Of a DNA stretch of 64,000 bases, positions 13,950 to 25,052 are shown piece by piece. Source of the stretch: Adineta steineri. Lineage: Eukaryota; Rotifera; Eurotatoria; Adinetida; Adinetidae. Under the pieces are notes generated by a model. That model was not told the origin of the DNA and did not search any database. It was given only the letters and a program-made list of their open reading frames with translations. The stretch is taken from NCBI GenBank assembly GCA_905250115.1, contig CAJNOI010000130.1:1-64000 (forward strand). Reading direction: 5' to 3'. The translations under genes were made by a program, and so were the position numbers. Position 1 is the first letter of the stretch; every line of letters starts with the position of its first letter.

Positions 13950-15081
13950 TCAATCAGGAGGTTTATATGAATTATATGGTTTTGACTTAATTGCTGATCT
14001 GGGTGCTTTCTTGTCAAAAACAGCATAAATATCTGTTTGATATTGCGATTTAAAGTGTTGATCATAATAGTTTGCTATATCTATTGGTCGTAATGGTCCA
14101 TATATAATATTTTCAGTTCGATGAAGTGCATAAATATATCTTGCTTTTAACTCATTTCTTATAAATGGCAATAATGTACTTTGTGAAGTTCGATCAGCCC
14201 ACCATGGATGATATTTGAACATTAAATGACGAATACGATTTTCAGCAAATAGTTTCGTTGCTGAACGAAGTACATTTAATTCATATCCTTCGACATCAAC
14301 ATGAAGTATGAAGATTGACGATGATGACCATGGAATGTCATCAAGACGCATAGCCTGTACTGAATTAGAACCACTATCTGAAATAAATGAAGAACTACCA
14401 TCCGCCGTATATTTGACAGTCGTATCCGATGGTACATCACTAATAGCATTGTGATAAACATGAACACGAGATGGTAAAAAGTAGTTCTGGTCAACTGATG
14501 AATGGATAAGAGTGACTATGTTCTGTTGCATTTCAAACATATACACAGTACAACCACATGCAGCTGCATAAAGACCAAATTCACCTAAAATAAAAGTTTT
14601 TTTTCTACAGCGAATAAAATATATTTTAATTTGTACCTAAATAAGAACCAACATCAACAACAATAGTTGATGAATCTCGTTGACATGTTTCATAAAGTTG
14701 CAATTGTTGAAGTACTCGATCTTGTGCTTGAGTCCCTTCAACGTTTGGCGTGTAAGTATCTTTTACCACAAGTTTAAATGCTGGTTTTCGGTCTTCTACG
14801 TCTACCACATTTCCAGGAGGATTTACTAGAGTAGTAGCGTCAGTATCACTTGCACCTCGAATAAGACGTAAACTAATATAGTTTTCATGACCGAAACTGC
14901 GTAATATATCAGATAATTCTCCATTCGAATAAGAATCAATCTTATAAAACAATATGACAAATACAATAAACGTTGATATTAAAACCCATCGAGATACTTT
15001 TGGAAAACCCAAAAATATTGAACTAGTGGGTAAGACTCTTTGTATTGATCTATTAACATGTTGAAGTCTACTTCTCAACAT
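13950..15081 (-). CDS. FkbM-like methyltransferase, membrane-anchored (array copy 3)
   Basis: Exons 15081-14637 and 14584-13950 (52-nt intron) give 359 aa. TM anchor (WVLISTFIVFVILFYKID) after a basic start; motif I STIVVDVGSYLG-EFGLYAAACG; then MRLDDIPW and LHVDVEGYELNVLRSATKLF. Downstream HLMFKYHPWWADR matches the family's conserved strand after the VEG motif. The end is SAIKSKPYNSYKPPD. An acceptor-like CTTTCCAG lies 3 nt before the ATG. It shares GYELNVLRSATKLFAE with copy 4, so copies 3 and 4 are close relatives over that stretch, while the introns of copies 2 and 4 are the most alike: a mosaic pattern typical of gene conversion. Confidence 0.85.
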
Positions 15082-15757
15082 TATCTGGAAAGAAAAATAA
15101 AAAATATAGTTGATCTGTGTAATATTCGAAATTTTGATTGATAATTATAATCAATATATTATTTTAATATTGCGCACCTGTTAAAATAATGATTAATTAT
15201 AATAAGAAGAGCCAAGTAATCATTTACAATCGAAAAGATTTAAAAAAAAAAGAAAAATTATTCATAAACAAACTATTCTATAAAGATGTGTTTGTTTCAT
15301 TTTGAGAAAAATATTTCTTCCGTTGATTAAAATAGTACACTTTATCATATCATGACATCAATATGACTCTTAAAAAGTGTAAAAGTACTGTAGGAAAATC
15401 ATGCCGTACTTTTTATAAAAAAAGAAAATGTTGTCAAGGATGTTTCTTTCGTTATATCTGCAATTCAATATAATAGCTTCTCATCTATATATCGATACGT
15501 ATACAACATCTACAAAATTAGTTTCATGTGAATAGTTCGCTCGTCATCGTCTAATAACTTATTTTATTTCTTTCCTTTCATTTTTGATACAGGTAGAAAC
15601 TTTTATAAGTACATAGAAATATATATGATTTGACAATCATACTTATTCAATCATTTTCAAACAATGTCTAAGAATTCACTTAGGATCATTGAATTTATGA
15701 TTAAGAAATCAACGAGTTTATTCATTGAAATAAATAGAATTAAAAAAAATATTCAAT
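15082..15757. other. Spacer between FkbM copies 3 and 4
   Basis: AT-rich, no coding segment seen. It is the shortest spacer in the array. Confidence 0.5.
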
Positions 15758-16863
15758 TCACTCTGGTATAACATGTTTATTTTTAAAATATGGTTTTGAC
15801 TTAATCGAAGATTTAAGAGTTTTATCACTGAAAGCAGCATAGATATCGGCTGCTAAATCTAATTTTATATGTTGTTCATAAAATACTTTTATATCCCTGA
15901 GACGTAATGGTCCGTAGATAGTGTTATCAGTTCGATAAAGATTATACATAAGTTTTGGTTTTAATTCATTCTTTACATACGGCATTAGTATCTCTTGTGT
16001 AGTTCGATTATGCAACCATGGATGATATTTGAAGATTAAATGTTGAATACGTTTTTCAGCAAATAGTTTCGTTGCTGAACGAAGTACATTTAATTCATAT
16101 CCATCAACATCGATTTTAAGCATGAAAATAGATTGTGAAGGCCATTTAATATCATCTAATCGTATAGTCTGTACTGAAATGTAATCGTCAATAATAGGTG
16201 GTGAACCATCTCCAGGTGGATATTTGACAGTAGTATTAGATGGTAAATCACTAACAATTTTTTGAATGAAATGAAGACGAGATGATGGAAATGAATTATG
16301 TCTAATTGATGAATTAATAAGACGTACTACTTCTGGTTTCACTTCAAACATATAAACAGTACAACCACATGCAGCTGAATAAAGTCCAAAATCTCCTAGA
16401 ACAATGGATTCTTTTTCTATAGTAAATATAATATATTTTAATTTGTACCTAGATAAGCACCAATATGAACAACAATAGTTGATGGATCTCGTCGACATGT
16501 GTCAAAAAAATGTAATTGTTCGAGTAATCTAGCTTGTGCTCGATCAGGATCCGCAAATGGTCTTTCATCAGGTGGAACTGCAAGGTTATATGCTGGTGCT
16601 CGATCATTCATTAATATTATAATATGATCAGGATTTGTACTGTTATCTTGTTCTTTCGAGTTTGAATAAAATTTATTAATTGTTATTTGAATAAATGCTG
16701 GATAAGTAATAGAACGATTTTCATAAAACTCAGTAATGAATATAAAGAATAGTATTGATAAAATAATCCAACGTAATTTTGACCAACGAAGCAATGTACA
16801 GATATAATATAACTTTCGTTGTTTCCACCTGTAATATTTTTGGTTAGATCTTAATCCGATCAT
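15758..16863 (-). CDS. FkbM-like methyltransferase (array copy 4), altered SAM motif
   Basis: Exons 16863-16449 and 16395-15758 (53-nt intron) give 350 aa. Basic start, TM anchor (WIILSILFFIFITEFYENRS), stem, then the domain. Motif I reads STIVVHIGAYLG-DFGLYSAACG: the Asp that starts the D-V-G-A loop in the three sister copies is His here. That acidic residue belongs to the SAM-binding loop in this fold, so activity may be reduced or changed. The other motifs are intact: IRLDDIKW, LKIDVDGYELNVLRSA (VDG for VEG) and HLIFKYHPWLHNR. An acceptor-like TTTTTTTGTAG directly abuts the ATG. This is the 5'-most copy of the array in transcription order. Confidence 0.83.
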
Positions 16864-17920
16864 CTACAAAAAAAATCAATATAAAATGTATTTATTTTTT
16901 TAAATATGTGTTAACCTCGTTATCGATATAATATAATATTTCACTTGAATGTTTTCATTGATTTGTCATACTATTGATATCCAATGATTAATATCACAAA
17001 AACATTTTAATAGTTTATAGAATTTGTAATAATATTTTTTTTTCGATTAAAAAAAATAAATCTCTTTGGTTGATGGAAGTAGTACGAACTATCACATAAG
17101 TTAATAATGATCTTCTTTTTTTGTAACAAAGAATGCACTGTTAACGATTTTTGATTGAATATAATATTTTTTATGTGTTGATTATATACATATATATATG
17201 CACGCATAAAAGTAGTTTCACATGAATAGTTCGTTACAGTTGAGTGAACTGTCCTTTCTTTTTTCCTCTATTGACAATAGTTAACTTCATTTCTCGAGCT
17301 ACTACATTAAAATTTTTATGAATAAAACTCTTTTAATATCAAACATCGAAGTTTATTAAATCGATATTTTAATATGTAAACTGAGAAAAGTGAATAAATA
17401 AAAATCTTTTATTACCAGCAGTGAAAATATTCATATAACTTTTAATTTTGTTCGTTTTAGACATACGTGTTTTTAAAAAATATCAAAGTTAGGTTTAGAA
17501 TATTGCAGCGCTATGAATTATAAAACTTTGATATTATTCAGTATTATTTTTGTTATTTATATTTATTTATTGCTTTTGTTTGAATAAACTAATTGTAATT
17601 AATTTAGCTTTTAACTTTACAAAATACTTATGTAATAAGAAAAAATAGTATGAAGACTACGTTATCAAGGGATGATGAAGTATCAACGATCTTAATAAAT
17701 TCCATTTTTTTAAATAATAGTAGGACTTGTTTTTTTCGAAACAATTTTACATCATATTCATGAAGGAATAATCTATTTATTTGTCACTGTACGACAATAA
17801 CAGGCTATGAAATCTTTTAATATAAATTACTTTTATTTGTAATTATAATCCAATTTAATTTATTCATCAAAAAATTTTAAAAAAATATACATTTTTCTAA
17901 ATAATGTAACTATTATATGG
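16864..17920. other. Intergenic, no supported gene
   Basis: AT-rich. The open frame at 17007-17207 (minus) is low-complexity. No ATP-grasp synthetase domain, the usual partner of the amidase in the next gene, is detectable downstream of that gene. Confidence 0.5.
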
Positions 17921-18481
17921 TTATCCTAATGCTGTTTCATCCAATGGTTGTAATGGTTCATTCTCGATAATTTCCATCCATCCATCTATATTATAACGAT
18001 CAGTGAGATAATATCCTCCATCTTTTATTGTCATAGAAATCTGACGAGCATAATTATTTGACCAACGACTAAATCGATAATTTTGTTCAGCAATACGAAT
18101 ATAATCACGACCAACTTCAGTAATAACTGCAATATGTCCAAATGGTAGATCTCGACAACGAGAATAAATTAAAAGAGAATCTTTTTTTGGTAATGTCGAA
18201 GAACCATTGGAATGAGCTATTAAAGGAAATTTTTTTCCATCAGTAACTCGTTCAATATTTGATAATTCACGCCAACCATCAGCTGCTGTATTAATACTTT
18301 GAAATGTACAACTTTTTCGTATTAATAACCATCGACGAGCAAATTCAACACATTGCCATTTAAATCCGGTAAATATTCCATTGAAATAACAATGTTCACC
18401 AGAAAAATAATTATCATCACCATTTGAATAAGCTGGAACATTTGTTGATGCAATACCTAATACTTCATTATAACGAACCAT
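17921..18481 (-). CDS. Stand-alone glutathionylspermidine-amidase-like (CHAP) protein
   Basis: Single exon, 186 aa. The sequence aligns by eye with the N-terminal amidase half of bacterial glutathionylspermidine synthetase/amidase and trypanothione synthetase: FKWQCVEFARRWL carries the nucleophile Cys44, FGHIAVITEV the catalytic His116, and RIAEQN the third catalytic position; the end GWMEII is also typical. These enzymes hydrolyse the amide between glutathione and spermidine. The C-terminal ATP-grasp synthetase half is absent, and the protein ends with its own stop, so it should be a hydrolase only. There is no signal peptide, suggesting a cytosolic protein. An acceptor-like CTATAG lies 3 nt before the ATG. 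Bdelloids are known to carry horizontally acquired trypanothione-synthetase-related genes; transfer is the likely origin here. It could alternatively serve as a general CHAP peptidase. Confidence 0.85.
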   Translation of the reverse strand: MVRYNEVLGIASTNVPAYSNGDDNYFSGEHCYFNGIFTGFKWQCVEFARRWLLIRKSCTFQSINTAADGWRELSNIERVTDGKKFPLIAHSNGSSTLPKKDSLLIYSRCRDLPFGHIAVITEVGRDYIRIAEQNYRFSRWSNNYARQISMTIKDGGYYLTDRYNIDGWMEIIENEPLQPLDETALG

Positions 18482-19905
18482 TCTCTATAGCGTGAAGAAA
18501 TACAATCTGAAATAAATATATATTCTGAGTGCATATGTTTCATAAGAATAATAAATCTAATGGCAGAGAGAACGAGAAAAAAATGTGCTTCGTATATAGA
18601 CGTCATCGATGACAATGCAAATTTTCTTTCTTCTCTACATCTGAATAACAAAATAGGAATGAAAAGAAAAGTAAAACATGAAGGTTGACATAATTTTTAA
18701 CAACATGAATAAATGAAAGTCATATGAATTGCATGACTCATCTATAATAATAATTTGAACTGAATGGAATTACGAAAGAATATTTACTCTTTGTGTGCTA
18801 TGCTATTTCATCATATATTTTGGCTAACTTTTTTTCTAAAAATATTTTATCAATTAACTTTAATAGATGAGCAGCTGCATTTATCTCATATATAATATCA
18901 ACTATATCTTAATCTCGAATATTACAATGGAGTATACTCAGAGGATATATATTAGTATATTTTCTACCATACAATTCAAAAGTTCATTCATCAATAGTTT
19001 CTATTATTTTCTTAGTATAGAACTATTTCTATTTTTTATTGCCAATAATAATAACAAGTTAAACTTTACCATCGAATTTCTCTTATTCTAATCCATAAAC
19101 TAATGCTAGTAGTCAATGAATTAGGATATGATTCAACATAGAACGATATATGAATTGTGCTTTATATTTACATTTAATTTTAAATTCGGTTTATATCTCG
19201 TCTCGAACCTTAATAAAATTATTCTTAATGAAATACTATAGATAATAGCATTTGTGGTCAAGTTTAATCAATAAATAAATTCCTTTTATAATCATGTACA
19301 TTATGAAAACTTAGATTTTTATTCTTTGGTCAATTTTAATCAAAAAAATAGTAAACCTACCGCTCTCTAATTCTGATACTTGATACGAAATGTAACATAA
19401 GAAGAGTGTAAGACATATGAGTCATTTCGCACTGATCAGACACTTAGGCCCTCTGTTCTCTTTACTCATTTTAGTTAGTTTTCATTGGTTTAATATATTT
19501 ATACTTTTTCTTTTCAAAAAATGAATCAAAAGATCGAATTTTAGTTACAAAAAAATATTATTTTTTATTAATGATTATTTTTGTTAGATATATACTTATA
19601 TTTTTCTATATTATAGTTTAGTTTATTATTCTTATCAATTGACAAAGCAAGACTGATAGTATCATTTACTAATCCGTACTTTTTCTGTTCTATGAGAGAT
19701 AAGACATCTGTGTACATTTTCACTTTTTTTTCTTTTAGTCCTTTTATCCCCCAAGTTATTTGATAGTTTACCAAGGTGAAAGAGTTTACATATAGATATA
19801 AGAGCAATAAAAATTGTATATTATACGAAGTAAGTAGCAAAAATATTCGTAAACAATAATTTTCGTTTCTTTTTAGATATATATATATTTATAATTTGTA
19901 GAATA
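18482..19905. other. Intergenic; one doubtful small frame
   Basis: AT-rich. An open frame at 19568-19840 (minus, 90 codons) begins with a hydrophobic stretch (IQFLLLLYLYVNSF) and could be a small secreted protein divergent from the cysteine-rich gene next door, but it has no recognised domain and compositional bias alone could explain it. Frames at 18457-18651 and 18867-19091 are judged spurious. Confidence 0.4.
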
Positions 19906-20160
19906 ATGAAAGGATCAATTCTCGGTTTAACATTATGTTTTATTTTTTTATTAATTATACAAAAATCAACAGTACATGCTGAAACATGTTTACATAATGA
20001 ACGTTCAAAATGTACTCAAGTTCGTAATGCTAATGAAATTACATCCAACGAAAATGATCATTGCCATCATTTATGTATTCAAACAGGACATGCAGCAGGA
20101 CATTGTTCATTAGAATCGAATTGTTTTCAATATTGTTTATGTAATGAAAAAGAGCTATGA
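19906..20160 (+). CDS. Defensin-like secreted cysteine-rich peptide
   Basis: 84 aa, single exon. A clear signal peptide (residues 1-25, ILGLTLCFIFLLII core, cleavage likely after VHA) precedes a mature peptide of about 59 residues with eight cysteines at 28, 36, 53, 57, 67, 73, 77 and 79. The C53-x3-C57 pair and the C77-x-C79 pair are the hallmark spacing of the cysteine-stabilised alpha-beta (CS-alpha-beta) fold of invertebrate defensins, with one extra disulphide expected. The likely role is antimicrobial defence or another extracellular function. The mature part is His-rich and not strongly cationic, which is unusual for a membrane-active defensin. A TATA-like run (ATATATATATATTTATAA) is just upstream, and an AATAAA at 20221-20226 follows the stop by about 60 nt. 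No close family member is recognised. Confidence 0.7.
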   Translation: MKGSILGLTLCFIFLLIIQKSTVHAETCLHNERSKCTQVRNANEITSNENDHCHHLCIQTGHAAGHCSLESNCFQYCLCNEKEL

Positions 20161-21034
20161 AGATATTTTTTAACGTATTTGTTATGTAACTCAGCGATTT
20201 CTAAAATTATTTGACTCTTTAATAAATGTTAATTGATTCATAAGAAAATCTCTTAATGTAGTTTATTTATTCAAAATAGTGCGTTCATTTTATGTAAAGA
20301 TACGACTGTAATATTTAAGTCAATTAAATATGGAGTAGTTTTGATTCCATTTTATTAGTAGTGGCGAATAATACAATTTGATGGATTCGCTGAGAAATGG
20401 TTCTTAACATATTTTATTTTATGTTTGACTTAAATGTACGATATTTTAATATAAAAAGATACTTTTAAAATATAAAGATACAGAAAACCATCGAGAAAAG
20501 CTCACAAGAAAATGAATAAGAGATTATGAGATATCTTTTTCTGTATTTAGTTTTGGATATAAATCTAAGATTTAATCGACTCTCGTAAGTAGGAGTCATG
20601 AAACAGCTGGTTGCATATATTTATAATCATATTTATATCTGTTTTATGAGAATAAATTCTGTTCTACTTTATAAAATATCTTCATTCGATTTTATAATTA
20701 AATAACAATCTATATTTTAGACATCAGTGAAAAAACAGAGTTATACAAACTTTGTTAATTATAATTAGAAACTCAATAGTCATGCCTATTATATATTAGT
20801 TTATATTTCTAAAATAATCATAATAAAAACATTAATTATAGTTCTTATTATGATTCTGTTGTTGAAAATGACATCGTTGTTTTTCAGTTTTTCCTTTCAG
20901 GAAGTAATTGCAATATCATATAAAATATATACTGCATGACGAATATGTATTCGTTGAGTAGGTAGAAAAAACAACAACAAATTATAACATCAACGTATAA
21001 AGCGACAAAATACACATTTCAGTATTAGTTTACG
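20161..21034. other. Intergenic, no supported gene
   Basis: 3' flank of the cysteine-rich gene (poly(A) signal AATAAA at 20221) and 5' flank of the F-box/LRR gene. A splice-acceptor-like CATTTCAG lies 12 nt before the next ATG. Nothing else seen. Confidence 0.5.
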
Positions 21035-23498
21035 ATGTCTAATCAAAGTATTACCACTTTTCTTACGTTACCGGTAGAGCTTGTCTACCGCATTCTGGAT
21101 CATCAAACAGACTTCACCATTTTATGCTCAATGAGAAACGTATGTCAACGTTTCAACAGTATCGTAGATAGCTATCATCGATACCAGGTAAAATTTTTTA
21201 TGCATGCGTCATTCTTGGTAACTTCTTTTCCGTATAAGTTTTCACAAGCCATTATTGAACATTATACAGTATGTAAAATCATAGATATGTTCATACTGAT
21301 ACTCATACACCCTGGCACAAGCTCAGAACTATACCCATTTCGCTAATCTAATCACAGATAAAAGCGATCAAATATTCCATTTCTTCATTTGAATCAAATC
21401 TTTTTATCTGTACATTTTCGTCTAGACACTCAGCACACTAAATCTATGGGGATTTCGAATTCAAGAGGTTGTAGCAAAACATTTGGGTAATGTATTAGAA
21501 CACAACACAGTAATTGTCATTCTCTTCTCATCTATACCGTGTCGTTACCTCGACTTTTTAATCTAGACACTCATCATATTAAATCTCTGGGGATGTGAAA
21601 TCGGAGATCTTGGAGCTCAATATTTGGGTGATGCATTACAACACAATATGGTAATTGTCATTCTCTCTTCATCTATACCAAATTTTTCTTTTCACTTTTT
21701 CATCTAGACACTCACGACATTGAATCTCTACCATAATTCGATTGGAGATGTTGGTGCTCAACATTTGGCCTATGGATTGCAGCACAATACGGTAATTCTC
21801 ATACTCCCTTTACCTATATCATATTTTTATCTCTACTTTTTCATCTAGACACTCACCACTCTAGATCTCCGAGAAAATCACATCAGGGATCTTGGATCAC
21901 AATATTTGGGTGATGCGTTACATTACAACACAGTAATTGACATTCTCTTTTCATCTATACCATATCTTTCTCTCTATTTTTGTACCTAGACGCTCACTAC
22001 ATTAGATCTTGGATCGAATAATATCAAACATAATGGAGCACAATATTTGGGCGATGCATTGCAACACAATAAAGTAATTCTTATGTTTCTTTTGTCTATA
22101 TTGCGACTTTACCGCCACATTTTTTTTACTTAGACGCTCACCGTACTAGATCTCCGAAATAATCGCATCGAAGATCTTGGAGCACAATATTTGGGTAATG
22201 CATTACAACACAACACAGTAATTGTCATTTTCTTTTCATCTATATCATGTCTTTACCTCAACTTTTGCATCTAGAATCTCACTACACTAAATATCTGCCG
22301 AAATTCGATTGGAGATGTTGGTGCTCAACATTTAGGTTGTGGATTACAGCACAACAAGGTAATCCTTATACTTCCTTTGCCTATAAAATATCTTTACCTC
22401 TACCTTTTCGTTTAGACACTGACCGCATTAGATCTTCAAGAAAATCACATCGGAGCTGTTGGAACACAACATTTAAGTGAGGCATTACATTACAACACAG
22501 TAATTTTCATTCTCTCTTCATCGATACTATGTATTTTCCTTCACTTTTGAATTTAGACTCTTACCATACTAGATCTTTACTCTAATTGCATCGAACATGT
22601 TGGAGCAAAACATTTGGCTGATAGTTTACGACACAACACGGTAATTCTCATCCTCTCTTTATCTACACTATGTCTTTCTTTCCTACTTTTGTGTCTAGGC
22701 ACTCACGAAACTGGACCTCGAATCGAATCACATCGGAGATGTTGGGGCACAAAACTTGGCTAATGGATTACGGCATAACACAGTAATTCTCTTTATCTAT
22801 ACCATGGCTTTATCAACCATGCTTTTTATTTAGACGCTTGCCATACTAGATCTCTCGGAAAGTCAAATCGGGAAGTCGGGAGCACAATATTTGGCCGATG
22901 CATTACAACACAACAAGGTAATTGTCGTTCTCTCTTCACCTATACTGACGTTTTACCTCCACTTTTGCGTTTAGATACTCACCACTTTAAATCTTTACTA
23001 TAATTTGATTGAAGATGGTGGGGCACGACATTTGGGCAATACATTACGACATAACACGGTAGTTATTATTCTCCTTCATCTATATCGTATTTTTGTCTTT
23101 ATTCTTTTATCTAGACCCTGACCACACTAGATGTTGGCATGAATAAAATCGGAGATTTTGGAGCACATTATTTAGCTGATGGATTACGATACAACACAGT
23201 AATTCTCATACTCTCTGTATCTATATCATGTCTTTACCTACACTTTTTCATTTAGACACTAATCATACTAGATCTCCGAAATAATCATATCGGAGATATT
23301 GGAGCACAGTATTTGCGTGATGCATTACAACACAATACAGTAATTACCATTCTCTCTTTATCTATACCGTGTCTTTATCTTCACTTTTCCATCTAGACAC
23401 TGACTACACTAAGGCTGTGTGGAAATGAAATCGGAGATGATGCTATGCAGGAAATCAATGAATTTTTTGAACGGAATGTAAGTCGAAGAAAATCGTGA
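21035..23498 (+). CDS. F-box / ribonuclease-inhibitor-type LRR protein, one exon per repeat
   Basis: Sixteen exons give about 476 aa. Exon 1 (21035-21187, 51 codons) encodes an F-box-like segment (FLTLPVELVYRILDH...CQRFNSIVD). Fourteen exons of exactly 84 nt follow, starting at 21426, 21567, 21708, 21849, 21990, 22134, 22275, 22416, 22557, 22699, 22834, 22975, 23115 and 23256. Each codes one 28-residue LRR of the pattern TLTTLDLxxNxIGDxGAQxLxxALQHNT. The last exon (23397-23498) holds a partial repeat and the stop. All introns are phase 0, mostly 57 nt. The fold is a horseshoe of the RNase-inhibitor/NLR type. With an F-box it could be the substrate receptor of an SCF ubiquitin ligase; the target is unknown. 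Intron 1 (238 nt) is unusually long and could hide another exon. Confidence 0.85.
21426..23480 (+). repeat. Tandem exon-intron units of about 141 bp (15 units)
   Basis: The distance from one exon start to the next is 141 bp in ten of fourteen steps, and otherwise 135-144. Not only the exons but also the introns are alike: nearly all begin GTAATT, continue with a CATTCTCTTTTCATCTATACC-like middle and end in TAG before an ACxCT codon pair. The array therefore grew by duplicating whole exon-plus-intron blocks. A four-unit higher-order pattern is visible: exons 4 and 8 share NSIGDVGAQHL, 5 and 9 share ENHI and ALHYNT, and 6 and 10 share SNxIxHxGA. Confidence 0.85.
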
Positions 23499-25052
23499 AT
23501 GGTAATATTAAATGTATTTGAATGGCGAACGAACAGCTAGTGAAGATCATGCGAATACTCTTTTTGTCATGTAATGTTTATAGAAACAATAAATAAAAGT
23601 GATTGCTCTGAGATAGTAAAGAAAAGTTTAATAAAGAATTGTCTCGTAAGAACTAAAACTCTTTTTTTTCGAAGCGGTTTCCCTATATTTAAAAGCATTA
23701 TCACATTTAGTCAGGCTATTGTTTTTTCCTTAACTGTACAAACCATCCAAATTCAAGAATAAATTCTATCTATTTTAAATATTAAAGCAAGCTCAGTTTA
23801 GATTATTGTCTCGCACATCAAAGCAGAATAAGGCAAGCAGATGGATTTCCATGAAGAGAGAAGATCTGTCGACAATTAATTAATATCAATGAAAGTTATT
23901 TACCTTCAATCAACTGACATGAACTATCTATACCAGTTTTCCTATTGAACTCAGTCAGTCGATTATTCTGGATTGATTTTTATTTATCTTTGAAACTAGG
24001 AACATTATTAAAACGTATGCCACAGAATAAAATGTAATAATTCAATAGTTTTACATTCGAAAACTAAGCGAGTAAATATCTAAAAATTCAGTGTGAACAG
24101 CAGAAACGATTTTATGATATTAATAACAACTGATAAATGATCAATCAAAATTATTAATCCATTGATATGTAATGCAAAACTCTATATTTACTAGAAAATC
24201 GAAATCAATATATCAGAATTACAAACATTTTCTTTCTCCATTTGTTTCAATTTCAATCTTATGGCTAACTTAACGATGATTAGCTCTTTTAAAATGAACG
24301 GGTGCTAATCGCAAATTTCTTATAAGACTCTTTGTGAACGTGAGAAATTCCTTTTTCTTAAGAACAGAATGGAGTAATTCAATTGTTTGAAAATAACTCG
24401 AGTTCATGTCTATAGAAAGAAAACATAGATATACTCATTCCTTCAAGAAAAACGATCATACACTTCATAATTATGACATAGGATTTGTTATAGAAACATT
24501 TTTCTTGTTTAATAAATATAATTCTTGATTCACTAATAGGATTTATTATTATTATGATAATCGCACCGAATTTTTGCATACAATCACCACTCGTGTTTAT
24601 TTAGTAACATAAGAATTTTTTTTCATTAAAAAATATATTATAACGTTATATATCTTTGGCGTTTTTAAGTGAATAAAACTATCATCTAACTTGTTTGTTA
24701 AGCTCGTGTTATAAAACTACTCTTCTATTGACACGAACACGTTTATGAATATGGTAAATTATAGAGAAAAGATTTTATTGCATATATATTGTTAATGAAC
24801 TTTAGTTTGAATATACAAAAAGTTCTACTAGTTAAGATTCTAAATCTCTTAAACAATATATTTCTTCTCTTATGTAAATACTGATAATTTTTATCTTTAT
24901 AAAAGAAAGACAAGTTGCTTTCATCTTATGTAAATTTCTTATCATATAATGTTGAAAATTACATAAAATCAATGTTTATTTTAATCTGTATTTTTTAAAA
25001 GCACAAATCAAATAAAAAGATAGTATAATCATGTCAATTATATAAAAATAAT
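23499..25052. other. Intergenic, no supported gene
   Basis: AT-rich. Frames at 23574-23762 (plus) and 24379-24579 (minus) lack any domain or splice partner. Contains the facing 3' flanks of the LRR gene and the membrane-protein gene. Confidence 0.5.
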
